Shown: positions 9,470 through 17,700, counted from the first letter of the stretch. The stretch: DNA of 64,000 nt from Mycobacterium sp. GA-1285 (GCF_001499905.1 NZ_LQIS01000003.1:103016-167015), one strand, 5' to 3'. Notes: generated by a model from the letters alone, not told the origin. Made by a program: numbers and translations.

Positions 9470-11044
9470 TCAGCTGCCCTGTCGCTGGTAGGGCGGAGAG
9501 CCGAGACCCAGATCGATCGCCGCCAGACTCGCCTGCGTGCGGTTGTTGACGCCCAGCTTGGTGTAGACGTGCTCGACGTGGTTGCGTGCCGTCTTCTCGG
9601 CGATGAACAGCTCGGCGGCGATTTCGCGATTCGACCGGCCCTGTGCGACCAGTCGCAGCACCTCGAGCTCGCGGGCGGTGAGCCCCGCCGATCCGGGCGG
9701 TCGGCGCGATACCCGATGCCCGGCCGCCGCCAGCACCGCCTCCACCGCCTGGGAATCAAGACGTGCTGCGCGCGCCTCGTCGCGTAGCTGACGGGCGGCA
9801 TCGCCAGGATCGACAGCGGGCCGTTGTGGGCGCGGCTCGAGAAGCTGTTGATATGCCACAGCCGCGGCGAGTAATCGATCCGGCACACTCAACTCGCCGC
9901 CTGCGAGGCCACCCGGGAAGCCGGACCCATCGATGCGTTCCTCATGCTTGGTCGCGACGGAAACCACCGACTCCAGGCCGCCGACCCGGCTCAATATGCG
10001 TCCGGTCAAGTACGGATACATCTGCAGCCGCTCCTGCTCGGCCGTGGTCAGCGCTCCCTTCTTCTCCCAGATCTGGTTGGACACGCCCATCCTGCCGAGG
10101 CCGTGCACCAGGCCTGCCCGGTAGAGGCGGCTGACGTCGGCTTTCGGCATCGCCAGGTGGCGTGCCGCGGCGGCCGCCAGATCCGCGACGCCACGCGAGT
10201 AGCCGGGCGAGCACGGACACTTGAGGTCGACGAAATCGGCCATGGCCCTCAACAATTCGTCGAGTTCCTCGCCCTGCAGGATACGGTTGCGGTCCGGTGC
10301 TTGTGCCAACGCCGCGGACCAGACGTCCATCTCGAGGAGCCCGTCGACGATCGAGGCGGCGTCGCGTTCGAAGACGTCGGTTACGGCAGGACTGAACTGC
10401 GTGCCACGCCGGGAACGGACCACCTCGAGGGCCTGACCGAGCCCACCCGTCCGCAAATGGACCTCGACGACATCGGCAAGGCGCACGATGTGAATCTCAG
10501 CCGGAATCTCATCCGCCGCAGCACCCTTGGGCATACCGCGGCCGTCCCAGCGCTCGAAGATATACGCGAGCGCCTCACCGACCTGCCGGTCGAGCCCCAT
10601 TCGATCGGACAGCACCCCGGCAGAGCTGCAATGCGATTGGATCAGTCTGGCGACCCGATCGCGTGCAGTGAGAGTGAAGGCGGCCGCACGAATGACGCGC
10701 TCCCAACCCGGCAACCCCCGCCCGACGTGGTCAAGCATCAGACGCAGGAAGGGCAGCCCTGTCATGTCCACCGCGTAGGTGTCGGCTCGAAAGGCGATGT
10801 CGTCTCCGAAGAGTTCCGAAAGCTCGTGTGAGTCCGCGTGACAACCGATCCATCCCACCAAGTTCGAGTAGTACACGATCGCCCGTTGGCCGGCGTCGAA
10901 ACCCATCCGTTCGGCGATGCGCGTAGCGATCAGTGACGACCGGAGCATGTGTTCCATCGGCTGCCCGAGGCCCAGGTCGATCGCCAGGGAGATCGCGGCC
11001 AGCAACTCGGCTCTACGCAGGCCTTTCCCCGGGTCACGCGGCAT
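9470..11044 (-). CDS. HD-GYP-like sensor fused to LuxR-type DNA-binding domain (degenerate HD)
   Basis: About 524 residues from the ATG at 11044 (GTG at 11059 is an alternative; neither has a well-spaced RBS). There are two HD-GYP-like halves. The first contains MEHMLRSSLIATRIAERMGF and GCHADSHEL. The second contains LVHGLGRMGVSNQIWEKKGAL and HEERIDGSGFPGGL. A C-terminal LuxR helix-turn-helix follows (about 460-520): LTARELEVLRLVAQGRSNREIAAEL and VYTKLGVNNRTQASLAAI. The canonical HDxGK is HGxGR here and GYP is GFP, so c-di-GMP hydrolysis is doubtful and a sensing or scaffolding role is more likely. It is divergent from the ABC exporter gene over about 215 bp that contain a dyad symmetry. Confidence 0.82.
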   Translation of the reverse strand: MPRDPGKGLRRAELLAAISLAIDLGLGQPMEHMLRSSLIATRIAERMGFDAGQRAIVYYSNLVGWIGCHADSHELSELFGDDIAFRADTYAVDMTGLPFLRLMLDHVGRGLPGWERVIRAAAFTLTARDRVARLIQSHCSSAGVLSDRMGLDRQVGEALAYIFERWDGRGMPKGAAADEIPAEIHIVRLADVVEVHLRTGGLGQALEVVRSRRGTQFSPAVTDVFERDAASIVDGLLEMDVWSAALAQAPDRNRILQGEELDELLRAMADFVDLKCPCSPGYSRGVADLAAAAARHLAMPKADVSRLYRAGLVHGLGRMGVSNQIWEKKGALTTAEQERLQMYPYLTGRILSRVGGLESVVSVATKHEERIDGSGFPGGLAGGELSVPDRLLAAAVAYQQLLEPRPQRPAVDPGDAARQLRDEARAARLDSQAVEAVLAAAGHRVSRRPPGSAGLTARELEVLRLVAQGRSNREIAAELFIAEKTARNHVEHVYTKLGVNNRTQASLAAIDLGLGSPPYQRQGS

Positions 11045-11140
11045 CGGGACGGGGTGCACGCCCTCATTCTGCACCTGACATCGACGCCATCTGTGCGAAC
11101 CACGCGACAGGCCGCGAGCCTGACTGAGCCGATCGAAAGT

Positions 11141-11156
11141 TGAGGCGATTGCCCCA
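11141..11156. promoter_or_regulatory. Dyad operator candidate, copy 1 (upstream of ABC exporter)
   Basis: Imperfect palindrome TGAGGC-N4-GCCCCA. It lies within a 21-bp stretch (11140-11160) that recurs with a single base change at 13064-13084 upstream of the cyclase gene. It is about 100 bp before the exporter start and about 95 bp before the HD-GYP/LuxR start, so it could serve both directions. Confidence 0.55.
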
Positions 11157-11259
11157 TGTGTGGCCGGTGGCCGCAACCCAATATCGGTGGATGGCAAACC
11201 CGTACGCGGCGGCGCCGAGAACCGATCGAGCGGGCTTCACCACTGAGGAGAGAACGATC

Positions 11260-12984
11260 ATGACCGAACTGACTGCATCGACGACCGAGCAGCTCGGAGA
11301 GCCCCCTTCGCCGGCATCGCCGGGCGGCGTGCGGGTCGACGCACGCAACGTGAGCCGTCACGTCGGCGCGCGGCAGATTCTGCAGGAGCTGTCGTTGTCG
11401 ATCGAACCGGGCGAGTTGGTCGCCATTGCCGGCGGCAGTGGAGCCGGCAAGAGCACCTTGCTGGAAATTCTCGCGGGTGTGCAACCACCGTCTGCGGGGC
11501 TGGTCCGGCACGACGGCGTCGTCCGCGGTGGCCGTGCCGCGACTGGTTCCCGAATCGGGTACGTGCCCCAGGACGACATCATTCATCTCGAGATGCCCCT
11601 GCGCCGCACGCTTCGCTACGCCGCGCGGCTACGGTTGCCCGCCGGCACGTCGACGACCGAGGCGGACCGGATGGTCGAGGACACCATGCGTGACCTCGAT
11701 CTGTCTGACCGCGCCGAGGTGCCGGTCCGTTCGCTGTCCGGCGGCCAGCGCAAGCGGGCCAGTATCGCCGTCGAGTTACTGACACGGCCTCGTCTCCTCC
11801 TCCTCGACGAACCCACTTCCGGGCTCGATCCGTCGACCGCGGCCGATGTGATGCGTCTGCTGCGTCGGCTCAGTCAGCGCGGGGTGACGGTCGTCCTCAC
11901 GACGCATGAGCCCGCCGGCATCGACGGATGCGACCGGGTGGTCTTCCTGGCTCGCGACGGCCACCTGGCTTTCACCGGCAGCCCGGCCGAGGCACGGCGC
12001 TACTTCGGCGTCGCAGATCTTGCCAAGGTGTACGAACGGCTGGCTGGTGAGCACACGCCCGAGATCTGGGCTCGGCGGTTCGCCGACAGCTCCCCGACGT
12101 CGGAAGCCCGGCTCGGCCCGGCGCCCGCGCGTGTCCCGGTCAGCGACTCAGAAGTGAAGCACACCAGCAGGTTTCGGCAATGGCGGGTCCTCACACGCCG
12201 CAATGTCGATGTCCTGTTCCGGAACCGGTTGACCGTGGCGGTCCTCCTCGGCTCGCCCCTGCTGGTCACGGCGATGATGGCGACGTTGTTCACACGCGGG
12301 GCGTTCGATCCCGGTGGTTCAGCCGATGTCGGTCCGGCCCAGATCGTCTTCTGGATCGCATTCGACGGCTTCTTCTTCGGCCTCACCTACGGCCTCCTGC
12401 AGATAGTCGGGGAGATGGCGGTCTTCAGGCGTGAACGCCTTGCCGGGCTCAGCGTGGGAGCCTACGTGGCCTCCAAGGTCACCGCGCTGCTGCCGGTGCT
12501 GGCAGGTGTGAGCGCGGTGCTGCTCGGCGCCCTACGGGTGCTCGGCCGGCTCCCCGCCCTCGGATGGCATTCCTATGCCATGCTTTTCGTGACGATCGTC
12601 ATCGAAGCCACCTCCGCACTGGCCCTCGGGTTGCTCGCCTCGGCCGCGGTCTCCAACGCCGCACAGGCCGCTCTGGCCCTGCCGATGCTCTGTTTCCCTC
12701 AGGTCCTGTTCGGTGGTGCGATAGTTCCGGTTGACCAGATGGCCCTTCCCGGACGCCTGATGAGTCTCGGCCTGTCCAACCGTCACGCGTTCGACGCGTT
12801 GGGACGCTACCTGGATCTCGATCGGTACACGTCTTCGGTGCCGGCGATGTCCGTCTACGGCGACACCTTCACCGGAGGCACCGGCGGCAGTCTCACCGCT
12901 CTCGCCTCGTTCGCGATTGCTCTCGTCATCGCGACGGCGTGGGTGCTGGACCGACGGTCCCGCCCCGGCGCGTCCCGGCGCTGA
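11260..12984 (+). CDS. ABCG-type ABC exporter (ATPase-permease half transporter, Rv1747-like without FHA)
   Basis: A 574-residue protein with an N-terminal nucleotide-binding domain and a C-terminal ABC2-type membrane domain. Visible are Walker A GGSGAGKST (about 59-67), Q-loop GYVPQDD, signature LSGGQRKRAS, Walker B LLLLDEPTSGLD and switch histidine TTHE. The order NBD-TMD with about six C-terminal membrane segments is that of ABCG exporters and of the transporter part of M. tuberculosis Rv1747, but no FHA domain precedes it. The start ATG at 11260 is chosen because GAGGAGAG lies 9 nt upstream; the open frame extends back to 11140 without support. Its substrate is unknown. Confidence 0.9.
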   Translation: MTELTASTTEQLGEPPSPASPGGVRVDARNVSRHVGARQILQELSLSIEPGELVAIAGGSGAGKSTLLEILAGVQPPSAGLVRHDGVVRGGRAATGSRIGYVPQDDIIHLEMPLRRTLRYAARLRLPAGTSTTEADRMVEDTMRDLDLSDRAEVPVRSLSGGQRKRASIAVELLTRPRLLLLDEPTSGLDPSTAADVMRLLRRLSQRGVTVVLTTHEPAGIDGCDRVVFLARDGHLAFTGSPAEARRYFGVADLAKVYERLAGEHTPEIWARRFADSSPTSEARLGPAPARVPVSDSEVKHTSRFRQWRVLTRRNVDVLFRNRLTVAVLLGSPLLVTAMMATLFTRGAFDPGGSADVGPAQIVFWIAFDGFFFGLTYGLLQIVGEMAVFRRERLAGLSVGAYVASKVTALLPVLAGVSAVLLGALRVLGRLPALGWHSYAMLFVTIVIEATSALALGLLASAAVSNAAQAALALPMLCFPQVLFGGAIVPVDQMALPGRLMSLGLSNRHAFDALGRYLDLDRYTSSVPAMSVYGDTFTGGTGGSLTALASFAIALVIATAWVLDRRSRPGASRR

Positions 12985-12994
12985 TGCCACATAT

Positions 12995-13028
12995 GGCCGG
13001 GCCCGCGAGAAGTCCCGCGGGTCCGGCC
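12995..13028 (+). terminator. Hairpin after ABC exporter
   Basis: A 13-bp GC-rich stem (12995-13007 with 13016-13028, one G-T pair) and an 8-nt loop begin 10 nt after the exporter stop. No T tract follows, so this is either an intrinsic terminator of the mycobacterial type or an mRNA-stabilising hairpin. It separates the exporter from the cyclase promoter region. Confidence 0.5.
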
Positions 13029-13064
13029 AATGCATGCCCGGGTCGGCAGACATGGTCCCGCTCT

Positions 13065-13080
13065 TGAGGCGAATGCCCCA
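13065..13080. promoter_or_regulatory. Dyad operator candidate, copy 2 (upstream of cyclase)
   Basis: The same TGAGGC-N4-GCCCCA dyad and flanks as at 11141, 35 bp before the cyclase ATG. The conserved block 13064-13084 differs from 11140-11160 at only one position. No SigA-like -10 lies at the right distance from the TTGAGG within it, which argues for a regulator site rather than a promoter core. Confidence 0.55.
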
Positions 13081-13114
13081 TGTGCCGCAGTGCTTTTCGG
13101 GTCACAATCAGCGG

Positions 13115-13915
13115 ATGACTAATACCGACATCGATTCCACCAGCGCCTCGGCTGTGGCACGAGACCCGTGGGCACAGGTTCTCACCGAGGGCCACGCGCC
13201 TTTGGTGAAGGCCCGACGAGTGTTTCGTCATCTGCCGTCGGCGCCGCGATGCAAATTGTGCAACAACCCATTCGGCGGGCCGATCGGGCGTCTCTTCGCA
13301 GTCGGCGGGTTCAGCCCGTCAAGAAAGAATCCGAACCTGTGCCGTCGTTGTTGCGATTCCCTGCCCGCAGGAGGAGCGGAGGTGGATGTCGCGGTGCTGT
13401 TCGCCGACGTCAGGAACTCCACGACGCTGGGCCGGCGTCATGCGGCCACCGACTTCGCCGCGGTGCTGAACCGGTTCTACTCGAGCGCCACACAGACCCT
13501 GCTTCGGCACGACGCGGTGATCGACAAGCTCATCGGCGACGAGGTCATGGCGTTCTTCGTCCAGGGCATCAGCGGCCCGAAGTACCGGCGCCGCGCCGTT
13601 CTTGCGGGGATGGAGCTGCTGAACGCGGTCGGATACGGCAGCGACGAGGGACCTTGGCTCGAGGTGGGCGTGGCGGTCAATGCGGGCGTCGCCTTCGTGG
13701 GCAATGTCGGGGGAGCGGTCGTCGATTTCACGGTCCTCGGAGATCCGGTCAATGTCGCGGCGCGGATGCAACAACATGCCTCCGGCGGTGAGCTGCTCGT
13801 CGCTTCAGGGGTGACCGATGACCTGCTCGCAGGGGCACCGCGACGCACATTGGACATACGGGGACATGACCGCCCCGTCGACGCCGCCGTCCTCCCTGCA
13901 TTCGGTACGGCCTAG
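13115..13915 (+). CDS. Class III adenylate/guanylate cyclase with N-terminal Cys-rich (zinc-ribbon-like) module
   Basis: A 266-residue protein starting at the ATG at 13115. Residues about 45-80 hold two Cys pairs (CKLCNNPF and LCRRCC), probably a metal-binding module. The catalytic domain begins with VAVLFADVRNSTTL (first metal Asp), then KLIGDEVMAFF (second metal Asp; the Lys in this position usually selects adenine) and VLGDPVNVAARMQ (transition-state Asn and Arg). The metal-binding Asp residues and the Asn/Arg pair are present, so activity as a homodimer is likely. The gene lies just right of the ABC exporter and shares its upstream dyad. It ends with a 4-nt overlap with convergent echA3. 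Confidence 0.88.
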   Translation: MTNTDIDSTSASAVARDPWAQVLTEGHAPLVKARRVFRHLPSAPRCKLCNNPFGGPIGRLFAVGGFSPSRKNPNLCRRCCDSLPAGGAEVDVAVLFADVRNSTTLGRRHAATDFAAVLNRFYSSATQTLLRHDAVIDKLIGDEVMAFFVQGISGPKYRRRAVLAGMELLNAVGYGSDEGPWLEVGVAVNAGVAFVGNVGGAVVDFTVLGDPVNVAARMQQHASGGELLVASGVTDDLLAGAPRRTLDIRGHDRPVDAAVLPAFGTA

Positions 13916-14613
13916 CCGAGGCTGAATTCGGTTGCCAGCCCGTCGATCCCGGCGCGGATCGCCTGAATCGCCGACTCGCGGGCCTTCAACTTGGTCGCCA
14001 CGTGCGCACCGGTGTGCAGCGTCGTCGCGAACTCGGTTGCCAGTTCCTGTGCCCGTGGGAGCACCCGATCGGCCTCGACGATCTCGTCGAACCATCCGCC
14101 GTTTACGGCCTCCTCGCCGGCGAAGGTCGTCGCCAACGCCGCACCGCGGTGGAACACCGCGGGGGTCAACCGGAACCGCATGATCTCCAGCGCGGCGATC
14201 GGGATCGTCATGCCGATCGCCACCTCGATCGCCTGGCATCGGGTCTTCGGCTGACCGACCCGGTGGTCGCCCGACAACAGCAGGAACGACCCCATCGCGA
14301 TCGCCGGCCCCGTCGCCGCCATGACGACCGGCGCGGGGAAGGTCAGACACCGCACCGCGAGCTCGAAACCGCCGGCCAGCATCGCGTGCGCGGCCTGCGC
14401 GTCGCCGGACTGGAACACACTGAGATCGAAACCGCCGCTGAACACGCGGCCGTTGCCGGCGAGTACGACCGCTTTGGCGGAGTCCTTCTCGGCTCGATCG
14501 AGCGCCTCGTTGATCGCGGTTTGCATGGCCGGGCCGAGGACGTTGACCTTGCCGTCGTCCAGCCGGATCGTCGCGACTGAGTCCTTCAGTTCGTAGCCAA
14601 CCAGGCTGGTCAT
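13912..14613 (-). CDS. echA3: Enoyl-CoA hydratase/isomerase family protein EchA3
   Basis: A 233-residue crotonase-fold protein. GNGRVFSGGFDLSVF forms the first oxyanion-hole segment and ATGPAIAMGSFLLLSGDHR the second. The usual catalytic Glu positions of true hydratases are not obvious, as in M. tuberculosis EchA3 (Rv0632c), to which the text DDGKVNVLGPAMQ and EVAIGMTIPIAALEIM is very similar. The position next to the recBC side and upstream of glyoxalase II matches Rv0632c. The ATG at 14613 has GGAGAA upstream. Role in lipid degradation is inferred from the family. Confidence 0.88.
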   Translation of the reverse strand: MTSLVGYELKDSVATIRLDDGKVNVLGPAMQTAINEALDRAEKDSAKAVVLAGNGRVFSGGFDLSVFQSGDAQAAHAMLAGGFELAVRCLTFPAPVVMAATGPAIAMGSFLLLSGDHRVGQPKTRCQAIEVAIGMTIPIAALEIMRFRLTPAVFHRGAALATTFAGEEAVNGGWFDEIVEADRVLPRAQELATEFATTLHTGAHVATKLKARESAIQAIRAGIDGLATEFSLG

Positions 14614-14769
14614 CGGTTTCTCCTTTGAATGCGCCGAGTAGTCGTATCGATGTTACGAACACCGCTACCGCTACAGACCGCCTGTCCGGCGGGTATGCGA
14701 AAGGTCAGCCGCCACGCCGGACAATCGATCAGAAGGCCCGCCGCCGATGATCTTGACCGGCGGAATTCG

Positions 14770-15825
14770 TCACGACCGGCTCGTCGGGCTCAACTCCGCG
14801 GTATTGCTGACCAGCTCGCCGAGCGAGGCGGCGAAGCCCACGTCGGCCATCGCTCGATCGGGCGTCGCACCCCGCAGGTGGACCAGCCGCTCACCGCGCG
14901 CCGCCCAGTCGAGGTCCGACCACGTCACGCGCACCGGTAAGCGCTTCCAATATCGCGGATGCTCGCGGAGGTACGGCTCGACACTGGAGTGGACGGCCGC
15001 ATCCACGGGCAGCCTGCGGAGTGCAATCGTGTGGGCGGTTTCGGTGACCGCGCCGTACTGACCGGGCGCGGGCAGCGAGTCCTTCCGCTCGTCGGAGATG
15101 GCGAGCCCAGCGCCCAGCGCCCCGTCGAGCATCCAGTCGAAGCTGATATCGGCCAACGACATGCAGGCTCCCGGGCCTCCGGCGACGTCGCAGTGCGCGC
15201 CGCGGAACCAGACTTCCTCGATGCGCTCCGACGCCGAGGTTGTCAACCGCTCGCCGGGGCGGCCGTCGATCGCGACCGCGTGCCTGCCGCATTCGACGTT
15301 GGGCATCGGAGCCGGCATCGACCGGCGGGTGAGGCCCGGGATACTCAATGCGTCCCAGATGCCCAAAAAGCGTACGGCAACCGGGATTTCACGCTGCTGC
15401 TCAAGCTGCGAGGCGATCTGCGTGACCCGTGTCCAATCCTGCGGGTTGCGGCCGGTTCGTGGCAGCGCGTAGGCACTCAGCACGAAATCGGTCAGCTCCG
15501 GCAGCACACCGACGGTGGACAGTAGCCGGGTCAACGTCTGGGCGCAGTAACCGCCGCGACCGACGCCGAACAGATAGATCAGGTCGCCAGGTTCCCAAGT
15601 GTCGACCAGGAATCGGTACGCCTCGGCGATGGCGCCGCGAGCGTTGTCTGCCGCGGCCCTGAACGGCCGTAGCGTCTTTACGCGGTTCGCGATGGCTCCA
15701 GGGTGATACCAGGTGAGCTGATCGGGAATGTCGCAGATCAGCCGAAAGAGTCGATGCGCGTTGGTCGCCGTTTCGGTTTCGGGATGGCCAATACTGCGGT
15801 CGAAGCAGAGCACTAGCTTCTTCAT
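14770..15825 (-). CDS. DUF2235 protein lacking the catalytic serine
   Basis: A 351-residue protein of the DUF2235 alpha/beta-hydrolase family (the fold of Tle1-type phospholipases). Family hallmarks are KKLVLCFDRSIGHPE at the N-terminus (usually FDGTGN), the nucleophile elbow region and LGIWDALSIPG (usually GVWDTVG). In active members the elbow reads GFSRGA; here it is LFGVGRGGYCAQ, with Gly in place of Ser, and the FDGT motif is FDRS. It is therefore probably not a hydrolase. It is transcribed leftward between glyoxalase II and echA3. The ATG at 15825 is the first in frame and fits the family start. Confidence 0.75.
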   Translation of the reverse strand: MKKLVLCFDRSIGHPETETATNAHRLFRLICDIPDQLTWYHPGAIANRVKTLRPFRAAADNARGAIAEAYRFLVDTWEPGDLIYLFGVGRGGYCAQTLTRLLSTVGVLPELTDFVLSAYALPRTGRNPQDWTRVTQIASQLEQQREIPVAVRFLGIWDALSIPGLTRRSMPAPMPNVECGRHAVAIDGRPGERLTTSASERIEEVWFRGAHCDVAGGPGACMSLADISFDWMLDGALGAGLAISDERKDSLPAPGQYGAVTETAHTIALRRLPVDAAVHSSVEPYLREHPRYWKRLPVRVTWSDLDWAARGERLVHLRGATPDRAMADVGFAASLGELVSNTAELSPTSRS

Positions 15826-15997
15826 AGTGGCCCCCCGGCCCGAAAATTAACGCTAGGGGTCTAAGTTTGCCCCCGGGGAACCATGTTGTCCAGGAATTCG
15901 CCCTTCTTGACCGTTATGTCCGGTGCACGTGCAAAAACGTCAGAACTCCAACCGTGGACGGAGTTCCTGTCACAGTTGCCGAGCGGTGGCGGCGCGT

Positions 15998-16711
15998 TCA
16001 GCCGCCCATCAACATGCGCCACTGGTCGAGGTTGCCGGCGCGGTAGACGTAATTGGTCTGGCGCACCTCCGACAGGGACGCGCTGGACTCCACCGAATAC
16101 CAGTGGCCGGGGAACACTGTCGGATCGCCGGAGAGCTTCGCCAGTGCCTGCAGGCTGCGAAACATGTCGTCGACGTTGCCGCCGGGGAAATCTGTGCGTC
16201 CGCACCCTTCCAGGAACAGGGTGTCGCCGGCCACGAGTCGCCCGTCGAGCAGAAAGCACTGGCTGCCAGGAGTGTGGCCGGGGGTGTGCAGTAGTTCGAC
16301 GTCGATGTCACCGACCTTGACGACGTCCCCGTGCTGATGCTCGGTGAGCTCGCTGCGCGCGATGCCGGTGATTTTCGAAACCCAGTCCGCCTCAAGCTGA
16401 TTGACGTGTACCGGCACGCTCGTACGCTCCAGCAGTTCGGCCAGCCCCTTGAGTTCGAACCCCATCATCGACCCGCCGACATGATCGGGGTGGTGGTGGG
16501 TGACCAGCACGCCGGACAGCCGCATGCCGTCGGCCTCCAGCGCGTCGACGAGATCGCCTGCGGCATAGGCCGGGTCGACGATCACCGTGTCGCCGGTTTC
16601 GCGATCGCCGATCAGGTAGGCGAAGTTGCGCATCTGCTGGGCGATCATGTCGCCTGCCGCGAAGTCGCGACCGGACAACAACTGACGGAAGTAGAGCCGA
16701 TCCGAAGCCAT
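15998..16711 (-). CDS. Metallo-beta-lactamase fold hydrolase, glyoxalase II-like (Rv0634c-type)
   Basis: A 237-residue MBL-fold protein. The metal ligands are in THHHPDHVGG (about 71-80), HTPGHTPGS, AGDTLFLEGCGRTD and FPGHWY. The N-terminal FAYLIGD..TGDTVIVDPAYAAGDLVDALE is typical of hydroxyacylglutathione hydrolase/persulfide dioxygenase relatives. Mycobacteria lack glutathione, so the thiol substrate would more likely be a mycothiol derivative; this is inference. Position matches Rv0634c. The 172-bp gap to the DUF2235 gene holds a GAACTCC/GGAGTTC inverted repeat (15943-15966) but no gene. Confidence 0.88.
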   Translation of the reverse strand: MASDRLYFRQLLSGRDFAAGDMIAQQMRNFAYLIGDRETGDTVIVDPAYAAGDLVDALEADGMRLSGVLVTHHHPDHVGGSMMGFELKGLAELLERTSVPVHVNQLEADWVSKITGIARSELTEHQHGDVVKVGDIDVELLHTPGHTPGSQCFLLDGRLVAGDTLFLEGCGRTDFPGGNVDDMFRSLQALAKLSGDPTVFPGHWYSVESSASLSEVRQTNYVYRAGNLDQWRMLMGG

Positions 16712-16745
16712 GCCCGTCAGCGTATCTGTGCCCGGATTTCGGGGC

Positions 16746-17624
16746 TCAGTCCTGGCTGCGCAGCCGCACCATGCGGATGGTGCTGCTCTCGTCGAGTTCG
16801 ACCAGGTCGGTGTGCGAGCGCAGGAAGTCGCTGAACGACTTGAACCCGAGAGACTTCTCCGAGAACGACGGGTCCATGCGCCTCATCTGAGCCTTGACCG
16901 CCGAGTTGTGCAGCCACTCGGAGTCGTCCTTACCGTGGGCGATGCGCAGCGCCCGCTCGAGCAGCGCGGTCGCGGCGGCCTGCGGGTCGGGCTGTTCGGG
17001 TTCCTGCTCGACGCCGGCCTCGGCATCGGCTTGGGTGCGGCGTCGCTTCGGCGCATCCGACTTCACCGCGGGAACGCCGGGCAGCGCGTCGTAGGAGACG
17101 TACTCGTCGCAGGCCGCGGTGAGCGACCGGCTGATCGATCCGGTGATGCCGATCCCGACGACGTAGCGGCCGAGACGTTTGCACCGCTGTGCGAGCGGAA
17201 TGTAGTCGGAGTCGCCGGCGACGATGACGACGTGGGTCAGGTCGGGAAGCCGGAACATGTCCTCGACGGCGTCGACCGCGAGCCGGATGTCGGCCCCGTT
17301 CTTGCTGTACGCGGCGGCGGGGAACAGCTGCACCAGGTCGACCGCCCGTCCGACGAGCTGGTCGCGGTAGTCGGCATTGACGTCGGTCGACCAGTCGGCG
17401 TAGGCCTTGGTCAGCACCAGCGTGCCGAACGACGACGCGTAGTCGATGATCGCGCCGACGTCGACCCTCGCTTGGGCCAGCCGGCCCGGATTCTTGTGAA
17501 ACCCCGCAGCCTTGTCGCGCTGGAACGAGTTGCGCCCGTGGACCTGGTCATACCGGGAGATCACGATGTTGTCGAAGTCGAGGTACACCGCCACACGGGT
17601 TGCGCCGGGTTCGGTCACTGTCAT
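16746..17624 (-). CDS. NYN-domain (LabA/DUF88) putative RNase with C-terminal OST-HTH/LOTUS domain
   Basis: A 292-residue protein. The N-terminal NYN (PIN-like) nuclease domain spans about 10-165, with acidic residues in VAVYLDFDNIVIS, NGADIRLAVDAVE and VVIVAGDSDYIPLAQRCK, which would form the metal site. A charged linker (about 180-215) leads to a C-terminal winged-helix OST-HTH/LOTUS-like domain, ending SEKSLGFKSFSDFLRSHTDLVELDE. NYN-LOTUS proteins act on RNA in other systems; no target is known here. It is divergent from the tRNA-Thr/tRNA-Met/rpmG/hadABC region. Confidence 0.88.
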   Translation of the reverse strand: MTVTEPGATRVAVYLDFDNIVISRYDQVHGRNSFQRDKAAGFHKNPGRLAQARVDVGAIIDYASSFGTLVLTKAYADWSTDVNADYRDQLVGRAVDLVQLFPAAAYSKNGADIRLAVDAVEDMFRLPDLTHVVIVAGDSDYIPLAQRCKRLGRYVVGIGITGSISRSLTAACDEYVSYDALPGVPAVKSDAPKRRRTQADAEAGVEQEPEQPDPQAAATALLERALRIAHGKDDSEWLHNSAVKAQMRRMDPSFSEKSLGFKSFSDFLRSHTDLVELDESSTIRMVRLRSQD

Positions 17625-17670
17625 CCCTCCGCGACTACAGTCGGTGCTAACGGTTGTCGTGATCAGCGGT

Positions 17671-17700
17671 TTGGCGCGGCAATCGGCGAGACTGTACCCT
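17671..17700 (+). promoter_or_regulatory. Candidate SigA-type promoter for tRNA-Thr region
   Basis: TTGGCG (17671-17676), 18-bp spacer, TACCCT (17695-17700), placing a start about 37 nt before tRNA-Thr. It fits the loose mycobacterial TTGNCN/TANNNT pattern and would read into the tRNAs and possibly rpmG-hadABC. Confidence 0.45.

Noticed and set aside
11140..11160. TTGAGG in the conserved 21-mer considered as a SigA -35 box
   Set aside because: No TANNNT lies 16-19 bp downstream in either copy, so a regulator dyad explains the conservation better.
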